Below are positions 26,521-35,920 of a stretch of 64,000 bases of DNA, piece by piece. This DNA is from Deinococcus puniceus (GTDB taxonomy: Bacteria > Deinococcota > Deinococci > Deinococcales > Deinococcaceae): assembly GCF_001644565.1 (NCBI RefSeq), contig NZ_CP011387.1:299001-363000 (forward strand), written 5' to 3'. The translations under genes and the position numbers were made by a program. Below the pieces are notes generated by a model, which was not told the origin of the DNA, did not search any database, and saw only the letters and a program-made list of their open reading frames with translations. The stretch's first letter is position 1. Each line of letters opens with the position of its first letter.

Positions 26521-29500
26521 TTGTCTACTTACTCTGCTCAACTGCCGCCTGAGTCCAACTTCACTGACCTGCATGCCCTTGAGCCGCTCCTGGCCCAGCT
26601 GGGAGCCTTGGCCGAACGTTACACGCCCGACGACCCCAACACCGCCCTGCTCAAGTTGAGGCAGTACGGCGAACTGGTCTCGCGGGTGGTGGCGGCCCGC
26701 TCCGGGCAGCTCCTTACCGAAGACGAAACCCAGCAAGCCCGCTTGTCACGGCTGCGGCGCGAAGGCATCTTGCCGCAGGAAGTCTGGCAACTGCTGACCG
26801 AACTGCGGCGCAGCGGCAACGAGGCCAACCATGAATTCACGGGTGAGCGCGAACAGGCCGCCAACCTGCTGAAGTTTGCCTGGATTGTCGGCGTGTGGTT
26901 GCTGCGAACCTTTCAGGATGCGGAATACGTGCGGCACGAGTTTGTGGAGCCGCAACGGAAAGATGAGGCGGGCGAATTGCGGGCGCTCCTAGCAGAAGCA
27001 GAACAGGCCCGCGAAGCTGCTGAACGCCGTCTCGCCGAACAGCAGGCACAGGCTCCCCGTGACGCTGCCCCGATTGTGGCTGCCGCAAGCCGAGCCGCCA
27101 AACACCTTGATTTAGACGAAGCCCAGACCCGGCAACTGATTGACGCGCAACTGCGGGCTGCTGGGTGGGACGTTGATACAGTTCATTTCCGTTACTCGAA
27201 AGGCACGCGCCCGACCAAGGGCCGGAACATCGCTATTGCCGAGTGGCCTTCCAGCAGTGGCCCTGCTGACTACGCCCTCTTTGTGGGGCTGACCCCCGTG
27301 GGTGTCGTAGAAGCCAAGCGGATCAAGAAGGCCGTCATGGGCAGTCTGGAGCAGGCGGCCCGCTACAGTCGGGGCTTCAGCTTGGACTTGGCAGGCCTGA
27401 CCCTGCCGCATGGCCCGTGGGGAATGGGAGACAGCGCCTACCGGGTGCCGTTCTTATACGCCACCAATGGGCGGCCCTATCTCGCACAGCTCAAAACCGA
27501 GAGCGGCATTTGGTTCCGGGATGCGCGGCGGGCGGTGAATCCCAGCCATCCTCTCCCCGCGTGGCACCGCCCCCAGGACTTGCTGGCGATGCTCGAGCAA
27601 GACACCGCTGCTGCCGATGAACGTCTCAAAACCGAGCCGCTGGAATATGAGGTGGGCTTGCGTCCCTACCAGAAAGAGGCGATCAAGGCAGTGGAAGGAG
27701 CCATTGGCGAGGGGCGGCGTGAATTGCTTCTAGCGATGGCGACAGGGACGGGCAAAACCAAAACGGCCGTGGCGCTGATCTACCGCCTGCTCAAAGCGGG
27801 CCGCTTCCGGCGAGTCTTGTTTCTGGTTGACCGGGAGACGCTGGGCAAGCAGGCCGGAGACGATTTCAAGATCACGCGGCTGGAAGGCACTCGCACCTTT
27901 GCCGATACCTTTAACCTGACTGCCATTGACGACGGCCCGGCAGATGAAACCACCCATGTCCATGTCACCACCGTGCAGGGCATGGTGCGACGCGTGCTGG
28001 GCGGTGCGGGCGACGGCCCGCCTGTCGGTCAATACGACCTGATCGTGGTGGACGAGGCGCACCGGGGCTACACGCTGGACAAAGAACTCAGCGACGTGGA
28101 ATTGGGCTGGCGCAACGAAGCGGATTACGTCTCCAAATATCGGCAGGTGCTGGAGCATTTTGACGCCGTAAAAGTGGCGCTGACCGCTACTCCTGCGCTG
28201 CACACCACCCAGATTTTCGGCACACCCATCTACGCCTACACCTACCGGGATGCGGTGCTGGACGGCGTACTGATTGACCATGAACCGCCCATCGTGATTC
28301 AAACGGAACTGGGGCAAAGCGGCATTCACTGGAAGCAGGGGGAACAGATTCAGACCTACACCCCCGGTGACGACGCGGTGAGCCTCTACCAGGCGCCCGA
28401 CGACATCGGCCTTGACCTCGATGCCTTCAACCGCCGCGTGATTGCCGAAGGCTTCAACCGGGCCGTCTGTGCGGAGCTGGCCGCGCAACTGAACCCGCAC
28501 GGCCCTGAAAAAACCCTGATCTTCTGCGCCAATGACCGCCACGCCGACGATGTGGTGCGGCTGCTGAAAGAGGCGTTCCGAGCGGTGTACGGCGAACTGG
28601 ACGACAGCGCGGTGGTCAAGATCACGGGGGCCAGTGACCGCCCCAACGACCTGATTCGGCACTACCGCAACGAAACCTTGCCCAGCGTGGCCGTGACGGT
28701 AGACCTGCTCACCACAGGCATTGACGTGCCCCGCATCAGCAACCTCGTGTTTTTGCGGCGGGTGGGCAGCCGAATCCTGTTTGAGCAGATGTTGGGCCGG
28801 GCCACCCGCCGCGCGGACGACATCGGCAAGACCACCTTCCGCATTTATGACGCGGTCAAGGCGTATGAAGCCGCTGCGCCGTTTTCCACCATGCAAGCAG
28901 TCGTCCAGCAACCGAAGCGCACCTTTGCGGGACTGGCACAGGACATGCATGCTGCGCCTACCACTGCCGCCCGCGCCCTCCTGCGCGATGAACTGGTCGG
29001 CAAGCTTCAGCGCATCAAAACCCGCTTGACTCAGGCGGCCCGTGACACCTTTGAAGGCGAGACGGGGTTCACGCCGGAAGCCTACCTGACCCACCTGCGA
29101 ACCCTATCGCCTGATGCTTTGCCCGCTTTCGTCGCAGGACACGCCGCCGTGATGGGCGTGCTGGATACAGGCCGTACCGGGAGCGGTCAACCTATCTTCA
29201 TCAGTGATCATGACGATACGGTGGTGTCAGTGGTGCAGGCTTATCCCGGCGGCGTGCGGGCCGAAGACTACCTAAGCGCTTTTCAGACCTATGTACAACA
29301 GCACCGAGATCAGATTCCCGCGCTCCTGACGGTGCTGACTAAGCCCAGTGGACTGACCCGCGACAGCTTGCTAGCGTTGAGACGTCAACTGGACAATGAG
29401 GGGTTCAGCGAAGTGGCACTGCAACGCGCTTATGCCAGTGTGCGGCAGGTGGACGCGGCAGCCAGCATCATCGGCTTTATCCGTGCCGCCGCTGAAGGCG

Positions 29501-29778
29501 AAGCCCCACAACCTTTTGGCGCTCGTGTGGACGCGGCCCTGTCCCGCCTGCTCGGATCGCGCCCGTGGACACCGCCGCAAAAGCAGTGGCTCACCCGCTT
29601 GGCCGCACAACTGAAGGCTGATGGCCTGTTAGATTCCGCGCAGCTGGATGATCCCAGTCATCCAGTCAAGCAGCAGATGGGCGGGTTTGAGCGCCTCAGC
29701 AAAACAATATTCGGCGGCGAGTTGCCTTTGATCCTGACCCAGTTGCAGGAAGGGGTCTGGGCGCGTCACCTCACATGA
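26521..29778 (+). CDS. hsdR: type I restriction enzyme, R subunit
   Basis: A 1085-aa motor-nuclease subunit. In order: a DUF4145-like N-terminal region (residues 30-130) and a coiled coil (140-165); the PD-(D/E)xK nuclease core with D250, E264 and K266 (VVEAKR); the SF2 helicase with Walker A ATGTGKT (407-413) and DEAH (511-514); motif VI region QMLGRATRR near residue 760; and a C-terminal helical domain. The start is a TTG at 26521 preceded by GGGGAG. The gene lies 2.5 kb before hsdM, an unusual spacing explained by inserted genes. Confidence 0.95.
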   Translation: MSTYSAQLPPESNFTDLHALEPLLAQLGALAERYTPDDPNTALLKLRQYGELVSRVVAARSGQLLTEDETQQARLSRLRREGILPQEVWQLLTELRRSGNEANHEFTGEREQAANLLKFAWIVGVWLLRTFQDAEYVRHEFVEPQRKDEAGELRALLAEAEQAREAAERRLAEQQAQAPRDAAPIVAAASRAAKHLDLDEAQTRQLIDAQLRAAGWDVDTVHFRYSKGTRPTKGRNIAIAEWPSSSGPADYALFVGLTPVGVVEAKRIKKAVMGSLEQAARYSRGFSLDLAGLTLPHGPWGMGDSAYRVPFLYATNGRPYLAQLKTESGIWFRDARRAVNPSHPLPAWHRPQDLLAMLEQDTAAADERLKTEPLEYEVGLRPYQKEAIKAVEGAIGEGRRELLLAMATGTGKTKTAVALIYRLLKAGRFRRVLFLVDRETLGKQAGDDFKITRLEGTRTFADTFNLTAIDDGPADETTHVHVTTVQGMVRRVLGGAGDGPPVGQYDLIVVDEAHRGYTLDKELSDVELGWRNEADYVSKYRQVLEHFDAVKVALTATPALHTTQIFGTPIYAYTYRDAVLDGVLIDHEPPIVIQTELGQSGIHWKQGEQIQTYTPGDDAVSLYQAPDDIGLDLDAFNRRVIAEGFNRAVCAELAAQLNPHGPEKTLIFCANDRHADDVVRLLKEAFRAVYGELDDSAVVKITGASDRPNDLIRHYRNETLPSVAVTVDLLTTGIDVPRISNLVFLRRVGSRILFEQMLGRATRRADDIGKTTFRIYDAVKAYEAAAPFSTMQAVVQQPKRTFAGLAQDMHAAPTTAARALLRDELVGKLQRIKTRLTQAARDTFEGETGFTPEAYLTHLRTLSPDALPAFVAGHAAVMGVLDTGRTGSGQPIFISDHDDTVVSVVQAYPGGVRAEDYLSAFQTYVQQHRDQIPALLTVLTKPSGLTRDSLLALRRQLDNEGFSEVALQRAYASVRQVDAAASIIGFIRAAAEGEAPQPFGARVDAALSRLLGSRPWTPPQKQWLTRLAAQLKADGLLDSAQLDDPSHPVKQQMGGFERLSKTIFGGELPLILTQLQEGVWARHLT

Positions 29779-29829
29779 ACCTGAGGTCGCCGCGCCCTAG
29801 ATGTAGTGTGTACAGGGTTCCGAAGTCAA

Positions 29830-31173
29830 TTATTGACGGAGTGCTTTTTCTGGGGTCAGCGGGCGCAAGATAGCTGTGCGGCTGGCATTGTCCATCAATA
29901 CCTCTACCCATCCAATCGTTTCGCTTCGATCCGTTGTTTTGGTTACCACATTCAGCTGCGTAACTGTAACCCGCATTTGTTGGCTGTCGGCGGGAAACTT
30001 GATCGTGACGTCCTTGCCCCACTGCAAAGGCTGGCTGGGCAGCGCCACTTCAGCCTGCTCAACTACGTTTTTAATAACGTTGTACTGCACCGAGACGCTG
30101 ACCTTCCCTCTGGCGTCAAAAATTATCGTTTTTGAACCGGCAAACGGCACAGAAACCTTGACGCATTGCCCGCTGTTTTTAACATTCCCACTGAGCGTGA
30201 ACTGAGTATCAGTGCGACTGGTTAGGCCTGTGTAGGTCGAGCTTTGCCGTACATCCGGCGTCACTTGTGGTGCTGACTCTGGATCAAGCTGCCAGCCATT
30301 AGGAACCACAAACAGAAAATCTGTTCGGCGTTCGCCTGCACAATGTGAATTCTCATCTGATCGAGAGTCACTGAGCGTTTGCCTCTCGACACGGGTTTTA
30401 GGAACGACCATCACAGCTTCCACTGTTCCCAAAGCCGCCGGCAGGACGGTAATATTGGTAATGTAATTTTGCAGTTTTGGTGGAGACTTGAAAAAAAACC
30501 CTTGGACTTTGTCCCAAAGCGTTTTGGTGCGAAAAAAAGAGACTTCGCCTGCCAAGACAGTTGGTTGCGCTACCTTGCCTTGAAGAGGGCAATCAAAAGT
30601 AACTTCGTTATTCGTAACCACTTTGGGCCGACACTCTTGATCCGCGAGAGTCATGAATGGCGTTGATAACCCAATATTGACCCCTTTGAATGTCAAATCA
30701 AACGATTCTGTTCCTTCTCCTGTGCGGGCAACGAACGCCGGAGTCGTTTCTTGAAGCAGAGGGATTTGCTTGCCACCTGGCAGCAGAGTGACAATATTGC
30801 TGGCATTCCTGACCAGTGTATTGAGTTGTGTAACGGTATTGCTTGTCCACGCTTGACCCGTTTTCATCAGACTATAAGCGTCGGCGAAGAGATTGCGCTC
30901 CGCCAGTGTCAGATCTCGCACCAATTTGCCTTGGCGGGCGTCAGCGACGAGATCAAGTTGGTTGATCAAGGCAGTTGCTGCGCCTTGACCGAAAATAATA
31001 GTGCCGTTGAGACGAGCAGCTCCGGTATTGATGGTGGACTCAAACCCCTCCCTGATCTGCTCGACAGCGTCACTTACCGGACTCGCACCGAGCGCCGCTG
31101 GGATCATTTGGGCTTGGGCTGAGTTGGTGACCAGAACCAGAGTCAACATTGCCAATGTGCTGAAAAGCTTCAT
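29830..31173 (-). CDS. secreted hypothetical protein inside the RM locus
   Basis: A 447-aa protein with a signal peptide (MKLFSTLAMLTLVLVTNSAQAQ, cleavage after AQA). The mature part is Thr/Val/Asn-rich and apparently beta-rich. The ATG has an AGGAGGG ribosome site. It runs opposite to the hsd genes and occupies the segment between the complete hsdR and a second hsdR 3' end, so it was brought in by recombination there. No domain recognised. Confidence 0.75.
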   Translation of the reverse strand: MKLFSTLAMLTLVLVTNSAQAQMIPAALGASPVSDAVEQIREGFESTINTGAARLNGTIIFGQGAATALINQLDLVADARQGKLVRDLTLAERNLFADAYSLMKTGQAWTSNTVTQLNTLVRNASNIVTLLPGGKQIPLLQETTPAFVARTGEGTESFDLTFKGVNIGLSTPFMTLADQECRPKVVTNNEVTFDCPLQGKVAQPTVLAGEVSFFRTKTLWDKVQGFFFKSPPKLQNYITNITVLPAALGTVEAVMVVPKTRVERQTLSDSRSDENSHCAGERRTDFLFVVPNGWQLDPESAPQVTPDVRQSSTYTGLTSRTDTQFTLSGNVKNSGQCVKVSVPFAGSKTIIFDARGKVSVSVQYNVIKNVVEQAEVALPSQPLQWGKDVTIKFPADSQQMRVTVTQLNVVTKTTDRSETIGWVEVLMDNASRTAILRPLTPEKALRQ

Positions 31174-31287
31174 AGTTCCCTCCTAGAACAAGTGTGTCGT
31201 CCTGTCCTGATGCCACTCTAGGAACGGGCAGTGACCGTACCGTGACCGCTCCACCTCCGCAGGTTGCTCTCGTCAATGACGCGCGCT

Positions 31288-31416
31288 GTGGACAGCCTGA
31301 ATGATCCCCTCAAGCAGCAGATGGGCGGCTTTGAGCGCCTGAGCAAGACTGTGTTTAGCGGTGAGCTGCCCTTGATCCTGACCCAATTGCAGGAAGGGGT
31401 CTGGGTGCGGGCGTAA
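31288..31416 (+). pseudogene. hsdR: remnant of a second hsdR 3' end
   Basis: Forty-two codons read VDSLNDPLKQQMGGFERLS, then KTVFSGELPLILTQLQEGV, then WVRA and a stop. The last 35 or so match the hsdR C-terminus at 29660-29778, but the nucleotide sequence differs at about one base in eight. It is therefore the tail of a different hsdR allele, not a recent copy. It marks the original junction to the hsdM side of the operon. Confidence 0.85.
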
Positions 31417-31467
31417 GGCTGGGCAAATCTGCACGGCACGAGGTCAGGGATTGCATAGCATCAGGCC

Positions 31468-32223
31468 ATGACTCTAAACGCCTGTGCAATGACGCTGCTG
31501 CTGGCAGGTGCCGGCCTCGCCTCCGGCCAATCCCGCGTGCTGTTCGACAATCGCCTGCCTGCGCCTGAGCCTCGTATCACCGAATCCGAGCGGGGGCGTA
31601 TTGAGTATTTGGCCGAGCAAGCGGCGCAGCTGGGTTCGTGGGACGAAGAAGATTTTCGGCCTTCGGAGTATTGCGACGGCAAGGATTTTGCCATCAATGG
31701 AGTCGCGCCCGGTGCCTTTACCGCTAAGGGCGTGCAGCAGACCGCCTACCTCTACACCTACTGCTATTTCCGTCCGGGCTGGAAGCAAGGTCTGGTGATT
31801 CTGCAAAAAAATGAAATAGTCGCCCACTACGTGTTCACGGCCCTTTCGCACAACCTTTACGCAGTAAAGGACATTAACCAAAATGGGTTTACCGAACTGG
31901 CCTTTGAGGGCGGCTTCACTGGGCAGGGATACACCTCAGGCTACGTGGAGGTCGCTGAGTTGAAACCTCAGCGCCGCTATATGGCTACGTTCAACTACAA
32001 CACAAAACAGCAAGTTTATGAGGACAATTGCGGGGCTGTGGAATCGGGCGGAACGTGGCAAAGTCTGGTCATTCGCGTGACGCCCGCTCCGACGCCCAAG
32101 TACACGGCACAGACCATCAGTGGCAGCTGTGAACAGCAGCGTGTAGCAACCAAAGTCGGCAGCATTCGGCCCATCACTGTGAAGGCTGCGCCGACGGGTT
32201 GGACACCCGCGCCGCTGAAGTAA
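31468..32223 (+). CDS. secreted hypothetical protein
   Basis: A 251-aa exported protein, signal peptide MTLNACAMTLLLAGAGLASG. The mature part includes a cysteine-containing block (YCDGKDFAINGV, YTYCYFRPGWKQG) and NLYAVKDINQNGFTELAFEG, a calcium-loop-like DxNxNGxxE pattern also seen in FG-GAP/VCBS-type proteins. The promoter is leaderless: TAGCAT ends 6 nt before the ATG. It lies 41 nt before hsdM on the same strand. The family was not recognised. Confidence 0.75.
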   Translation: MTLNACAMTLLLAGAGLASGQSRVLFDNRLPAPEPRITESERGRIEYLAEQAAQLGSWDEEDFRPSEYCDGKDFAINGVAPGAFTAKGVQQTAYLYTYCYFRPGWKQGLVILQKNEIVAHYVFTALSHNLYAVKDINQNGFTELAFEGGFTGQGYTSGYVEVAELKPQRRYMATFNYNTKQQVYEDNCGAVESGGTWQSLVIRVTPAPTPKYTAQTISGSCEQQRVATKVGSIRPITVKAAPTGWTPAPLK

Positions 32224-32264
32224 TGGCCCGCCGCGCTGGATTTGAGGCACAATCAGCTCTATCC

Positions 32265-33740
32265 ATGACCCGCACCCACGATATTGTCCAGAAGCTCTGG
32301 AACCTGTGCAACGACCTGCGTGACGACGGCGTGACCTACCACCAGTACGTTACCGAACTCACGTATCTGCTGTTCTTGAAGATGGCCAAGGAAACCGGGC
32401 AGGAACACCAATTGCCCGAAGGCCGCCGCTGGCAAGACCTGAAGGCCAAGAGTGCCCCCGAACGCCTCGACCATTACCGTCAGACGCTACTGGATTTGGG
32501 CAAGCACTCGGCCCCACTGGTGCGGATGATCTACACCGACGCCAGCTCCTTTATTCGCAAGCCTGCCACGCTGTCCAAGTTGGTGACCGACATCGACTCA
32601 CTGGACTGGTACAGCGCCAAAGAAGAGGGTTTGGGCGACCTGTACGAAGGGCTGCTTGCCAAAAACGCAGGTGAGAAAAAGAGCGGCGCGGGCCAGTACT
32701 TCACGCCCCGGCCCCTGATCGATGCCATCGTGGCCGTGATGCAGCCCACCAGCGAAGACACCATCCAAGACCCGGCAGCGGGCACGGGCGGCTTCCTGAT
32801 CGCCGCGCACCATTACATCACCGAGCATGAGGACGTGTACGGCTGGCCCGAAGTCAAGCAGCGCCAGTTCTTTGAAAATGCCTTTCACGGCATGGAACTG
32901 GTGCCCGACACGCACCGCCTCGCGCTGATGAACCTGATGCTGCATGGGCTGGCCAACGACCCCGAACGCAGCGGCATTCGGCTGGGGGACGCCCTGAGCG
33001 ACGACCACAAGAAGATGGGCAAAGCCAGCCTGATCCTCAGCAACCCGCCCTTCGGCACCAAGAAAGGCGGCGGCACGCCCATCCGTAACGACCTGACCTT
33101 TCAGACCAGCAACAAGCAGTTTGCCTTCTTGCAACACATCTACCGCGCCCTGAAAACGCATGGCCGCGCCGCCGTGATCTTGCCCGACAACGTGCTGTTC
33201 GAGAGCGGCATCGGCAAACAGATTCGCGCCGACCTGATGGACAAGTGCAACCTGCATACCATCCTGCGCCTGCCCACTGGGATTTTTTACGCGCAGGGCG
33301 TGAAAACCAACGTGCTGTTTTTGACGAAAGGGCAAACCGAAAAGGGCAGCACCAAAGAGGTCTGGGTGTACGACATGCGGGCCAACATGCCCCAGTTCGG
33401 CAAGCGCACGCCGTTCACCCGCGATTACTTTGCCGACTTCGAGGCCGCGTTCGGCACTGATCCCTACGGTGGCCCGGATGCCCTCGCCGCACGTGTGGAT
33501 ACGGACGAGGGTGGCCGCTTTCGCAAGTACACCCGCCAGCAGATTACGGAGCGCGGTGACAGCCTCGATATCTCGTGGCTGAAGGACGACAGCGCCGAGC
33601 AGGGCGACTTGCCCGAACCCGCGCAACTGGCTGAAGAAGCCCTAACCGAGCTGGCGGGCGCGATGGAAGAACTGCGGGCCATCTTGCTGGAACTGGGCGA
33701 AGATCCCACTGTGCTGGAAGAAGCCGGGGTGCTGAGTTGA
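32265..33740 (+). CDS. hsdM: type I restriction-modification DNA methyltransferase, M subunit
   Basis: A 491-aa N6-adenine methyltransferase. The N-terminal helical HsdM_N domain (residues 5-130) is followed by the SAM-binding motif DPAAGTGGF at 169-177 and the catalytic NPPF at 260-263. The ATG at 32265 starts directly at the family N-terminus (TRTHDIVQKLWNLCNDLRDDG). It works with HsdS for target recognition and with HsdR for cleavage. Confidence 0.96.
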   Translation: MTRTHDIVQKLWNLCNDLRDDGVTYHQYVTELTYLLFLKMAKETGQEHQLPEGRRWQDLKAKSAPERLDHYRQTLLDLGKHSAPLVRMIYTDASSFIRKPATLSKLVTDIDSLDWYSAKEEGLGDLYEGLLAKNAGEKKSGAGQYFTPRPLIDAIVAVMQPTSEDTIQDPAAGTGGFLIAAHHYITEHEDVYGWPEVKQRQFFENAFHGMELVPDTHRLALMNLMLHGLANDPERSGIRLGDALSDDHKKMGKASLILSNPPFGTKKGGGTPIRNDLTFQTSNKQFAFLQHIYRALKTHGRAAVILPDNVLFESGIGKQIRADLMDKCNLHTILRLPTGIFYAQGVKTNVLFLTKGQTEKGSTKEVWVYDMRANMPQFGKRTPFTRDYFADFEAAFGTDPYGGPDALAARVDTDEGGRFRKYTRQQITERGDSLDISWLKDDSAEQGDLPEPAQLAEEALTELAGAMEELRAILLELGEDPTVLEEAGVLS

Positions 33741-33871
33741 GCGCCGCACTTCTCTCGACACTGATGAGAGGTTTACCGCTGGCAGAGTTGGCCAGCAATG
33801 GCAGCGTGGACGTGCCCTGTTTGGGCCGCCGCCTGAGCCTCAATGACATCTCCGCCGATGTGCCCGTGTGA
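33737..33871 (+). CDS. 44-codon frame between hsdM and hsdS
   Basis: A TTG overlapping the hsdM stop in TTGA opens a frame that encodes LSAALLSTLMRGLPLAELA, then SNGSVDVPCLGRRLSLNDI, and stops at 33871. The GC-rich third positions and tight coupling look gene-like, but it has no ribosome site of its own and no recognised family. It could be a remnant of an earlier subunit. Confidence 0.35.
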   Translation: MSAALLSTLMRGLPLAELASNGSVDVPCLGRRLSLNDISADVPV

Positions 33872-33898
33872 GTGAACTGACCTCAGCAAAGGAAGGCC

Positions 33899-35467
33899 TT
33901 GACCGTGACGATTGAACTGCAGATGGAACTGGATTTGGATATTGAGACTGTGCATGGGGAAGGCTTGCCGGAAGGGTGGGCGAAGACGACATTAGGTGAG
34001 GTCTGCTTTCGATTGGTTGACGGCTCGCACAATCCGCCCAAAGGTCAGTCAGAGGGTTTGCCCATGTTGAGTGCCCGTAACATTCAGAACAGCCGAATCA
34101 ATTTCGAGGAATACAGATTAATTTCAGAGAAGGACTTTGAGCTAGAGAACCGAAGAACCAATATCAATATCGGAGATGTCCTGCTCACCATCGTCGGCGC
34201 AATCGGGCGTACCGCTGTTGTTCCAGAGGGCTTAGGGCGTTTCACGCTACAACGAAGCGTCGCAGTACTTAAGCCGCAGAATGTGGTGGCTAAGTATCTT
34301 GCTTACGTTCTTGACTCCCCCATCACGCAAACATTTTTTGAGGCTAATGCCAGGGGTACAGCACAGAAGGGCATCTACTTAAAAGCGTTGGCAGAAACCC
34401 CTTTCCCCCTTCCCCCTCTCCCCGAACAACTCCGAATTGCGGACAAGCTCGAGACCCTGCTCTCTCGCGTAGACGCAGGCCGGGAGCGGCTGGAGCGGGT
34501 GCCGAGGCTGATCAAGCGGTTCAGGCAAGCGGTGCTGAGTGCGGCAGTCAGTGGGGAGTTGACGAGGGAGTGGCGAGGGGGTGGGGATGCGGAGTGGGAA
34601 GAGACATCAGCCCAACAAGCGTTTTCCTCTGTACGTGATGGTACCCATGACACGCCGAAGTACGTCGAATTAGGCATACCTTTAATTACATCAAAAAATA
34701 TTCGTAGTTGGGGATTAGATTTTGGTGACGTGAAGTACATATCTGAAAACGATCACTTGGAAATTTCAAAACGTTCAGCAGCTGATAAGGAAGACATACT
34801 AATTTCTATGATTGGGACGATAGGAAACGTATGCATTATAGATACGGATAATGTATTTAGCATAAAGAATGTTGGACTTTTCAAAAAAGGAATTCACAAC
34901 TCTCGTTATTTAGAGATATACCTGAAGTCGCCTCAGTATCAAAATTTTCTCATAGCTGAGGCACGGGGGGGAACCCAAAAGTTTGTTTCTTTAGGGGTTC
35001 TTAGAAGTTCTCCAATTCTCCTTCCCCCCCTCCCCGAACAGCTCGAAATCGTCCGCCGCGTGGAATCGCTCTTTGCCTTCGCAGACCGCTTAGAGGCCCG
35101 TTACGCTTCGGCGCTTTCTTCCTTCAACCGCCTGACTCCTGCGCTGCTGGCCAAAGCGTTTCGGGGCGAACTGGTGGCTCAAGACCCCAACGATGAACCC
35201 GCGTTGGTACTGCTGGAACGCATCCGGGCACAGCGGGCGGCGACCACCCCCAAGGGCAAAAGCAAAACGCCTGCCAAAGCCAAAGTCGCGGCGGGTGGGG
35301 GCGAGTTAGGCGCGGAAGGCAAACGGCGTGGACGGCCACCCGGAGCGCAGGCAACGGCAGCACCCACCCCAACAGCGGCCAGCTACGATGAAGCGGTGCG
35401 GAAGCTGCAAGAACTGGGGCAAGCGCGGGCGGAGGGCACGCGGCAAGTCAGCTTGTTTGAAGACTAG
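33899..35467 (+). CDS. hsdS: type I restriction-modification specificity subunit
   Basis: A 522-aa HsdS with two target-recognition domains (about residues 20-165 and 230-370), each followed by a conserved helix beginning LPPLPEQL (near 171 and 375). The second recognition domain is encoded by clearly AT-rich DNA (34640-35020), unlike its GC-rich surroundings, which suggests exchange of specificity. The C-terminus has a Lys/Ala/Pro-rich low-complexity tail (about 425-500). A GTG at 33905 with GGAAGG upstream is an alternative start. Confidence 0.93.
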   Translation: MTVTIELQMELDLDIETVHGEGLPEGWAKTTLGEVCFRLVDGSHNPPKGQSEGLPMLSARNIQNSRINFEEYRLISEKDFELENRRTNINIGDVLLTIVGAIGRTAVVPEGLGRFTLQRSVAVLKPQNVVAKYLAYVLDSPITQTFFEANARGTAQKGIYLKALAETPFPLPPLPEQLRIADKLETLLSRVDAGRERLERVPRLIKRFRQAVLSAAVSGELTREWRGGGDAEWEETSAQQAFSSVRDGTHDTPKYVELGIPLITSKNIRSWGLDFGDVKYISENDHLEISKRSAADKEDILISMIGTIGNVCIIDTDNVFSIKNVGLFKKGIHNSRYLEIYLKSPQYQNFLIAEARGGTQKFVSLGVLRSSPILLPPLPEQLEIVRRVESLFAFADRLEARYASALSSFNRLTPALLAKAFRGELVAQDPNDEPALVLLERIRAQRAATTPKGKSKTPAKAKVAAGGGELGAEGKRRGRPPGAQATAAPTPTAASYDEAVRKLQELGQARAEGTRQVSLFED

Positions 35468-35476
35468 GGAGGAACA

Positions 35477-35890
35477 ATGAACGCACGCGAACTGCAAATG
35501 ATCGTGGCCCGGCTGCCTGCCCCTCAACCCATCACCGACGCTTTTGAAGGCCGGGGCGAGGGCATTCATTTAAAGGGAAGCGGCGTGTATTCGTCGCAAA
35601 AAAGGCACCTGATAGGTTGGCTGGGAGAGTACGGCGGGGAAGGCGCATACAACCGCAAAAATCCCGGTAAGGATGCCCGGCATTTCTACACCCGTTTTCA
35701 GTGTGCGCCGGGCCTGCTCTGGTTGGCCGAAGCGTTGGGCGAAGACCCGGAAACGCTGGAACGGGGTGTCGAGGCCATTCGTGGTGCAGGCAAGAAGGAT
35801 GCGGCCCAGTGTGGAGCCTTCCGCGCCGTCGTGCCGTGGGAACGCATCGCCGCGCTCATTGCCGCTAAAGCCAACCCAGAGGGAGCGTAG
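35477..35890 (+). CDS. conserved hypothetical protein in RM operon
   Basis: A 137-aa soluble protein, ATG preceded by GGGAGGA, 9 nt after hsdS, so co-transcribed with the restriction genes. The sequence has YNRKNPGKDARHFYTRFQ and an EALGEDPETLERGVEAIR helix. The family was not recognised. Its position implies an accessory to the restriction system or a separate defence gene. Confidence 0.75.
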   Translation: MNARELQMIVARLPAPQPITDAFEGRGEGIHLKGSGVYSSQKRHLIGWLGEYGGEGAYNRKNPGKDARHFYTRFQCAPGLLWLAEALGEDPETLERGVEAIRGAGKKDAAQCGAFRAVVPWERIAALIAAKANPEGA

Positions 35891-35920
35891 GGACGGGAAC
35901 CAGAGCCGGTACAGTGGCCC

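Noticed and set aside
27730..29094. 454-codon open frame on the minus strand
   Set aside because: Antisense to hsdR; long frames opposite GC-rich genes are common, and the sequence has no family character.
32598..33626. 342-codon minus-strand frame
   Set aside because: Shadow of hsdM.
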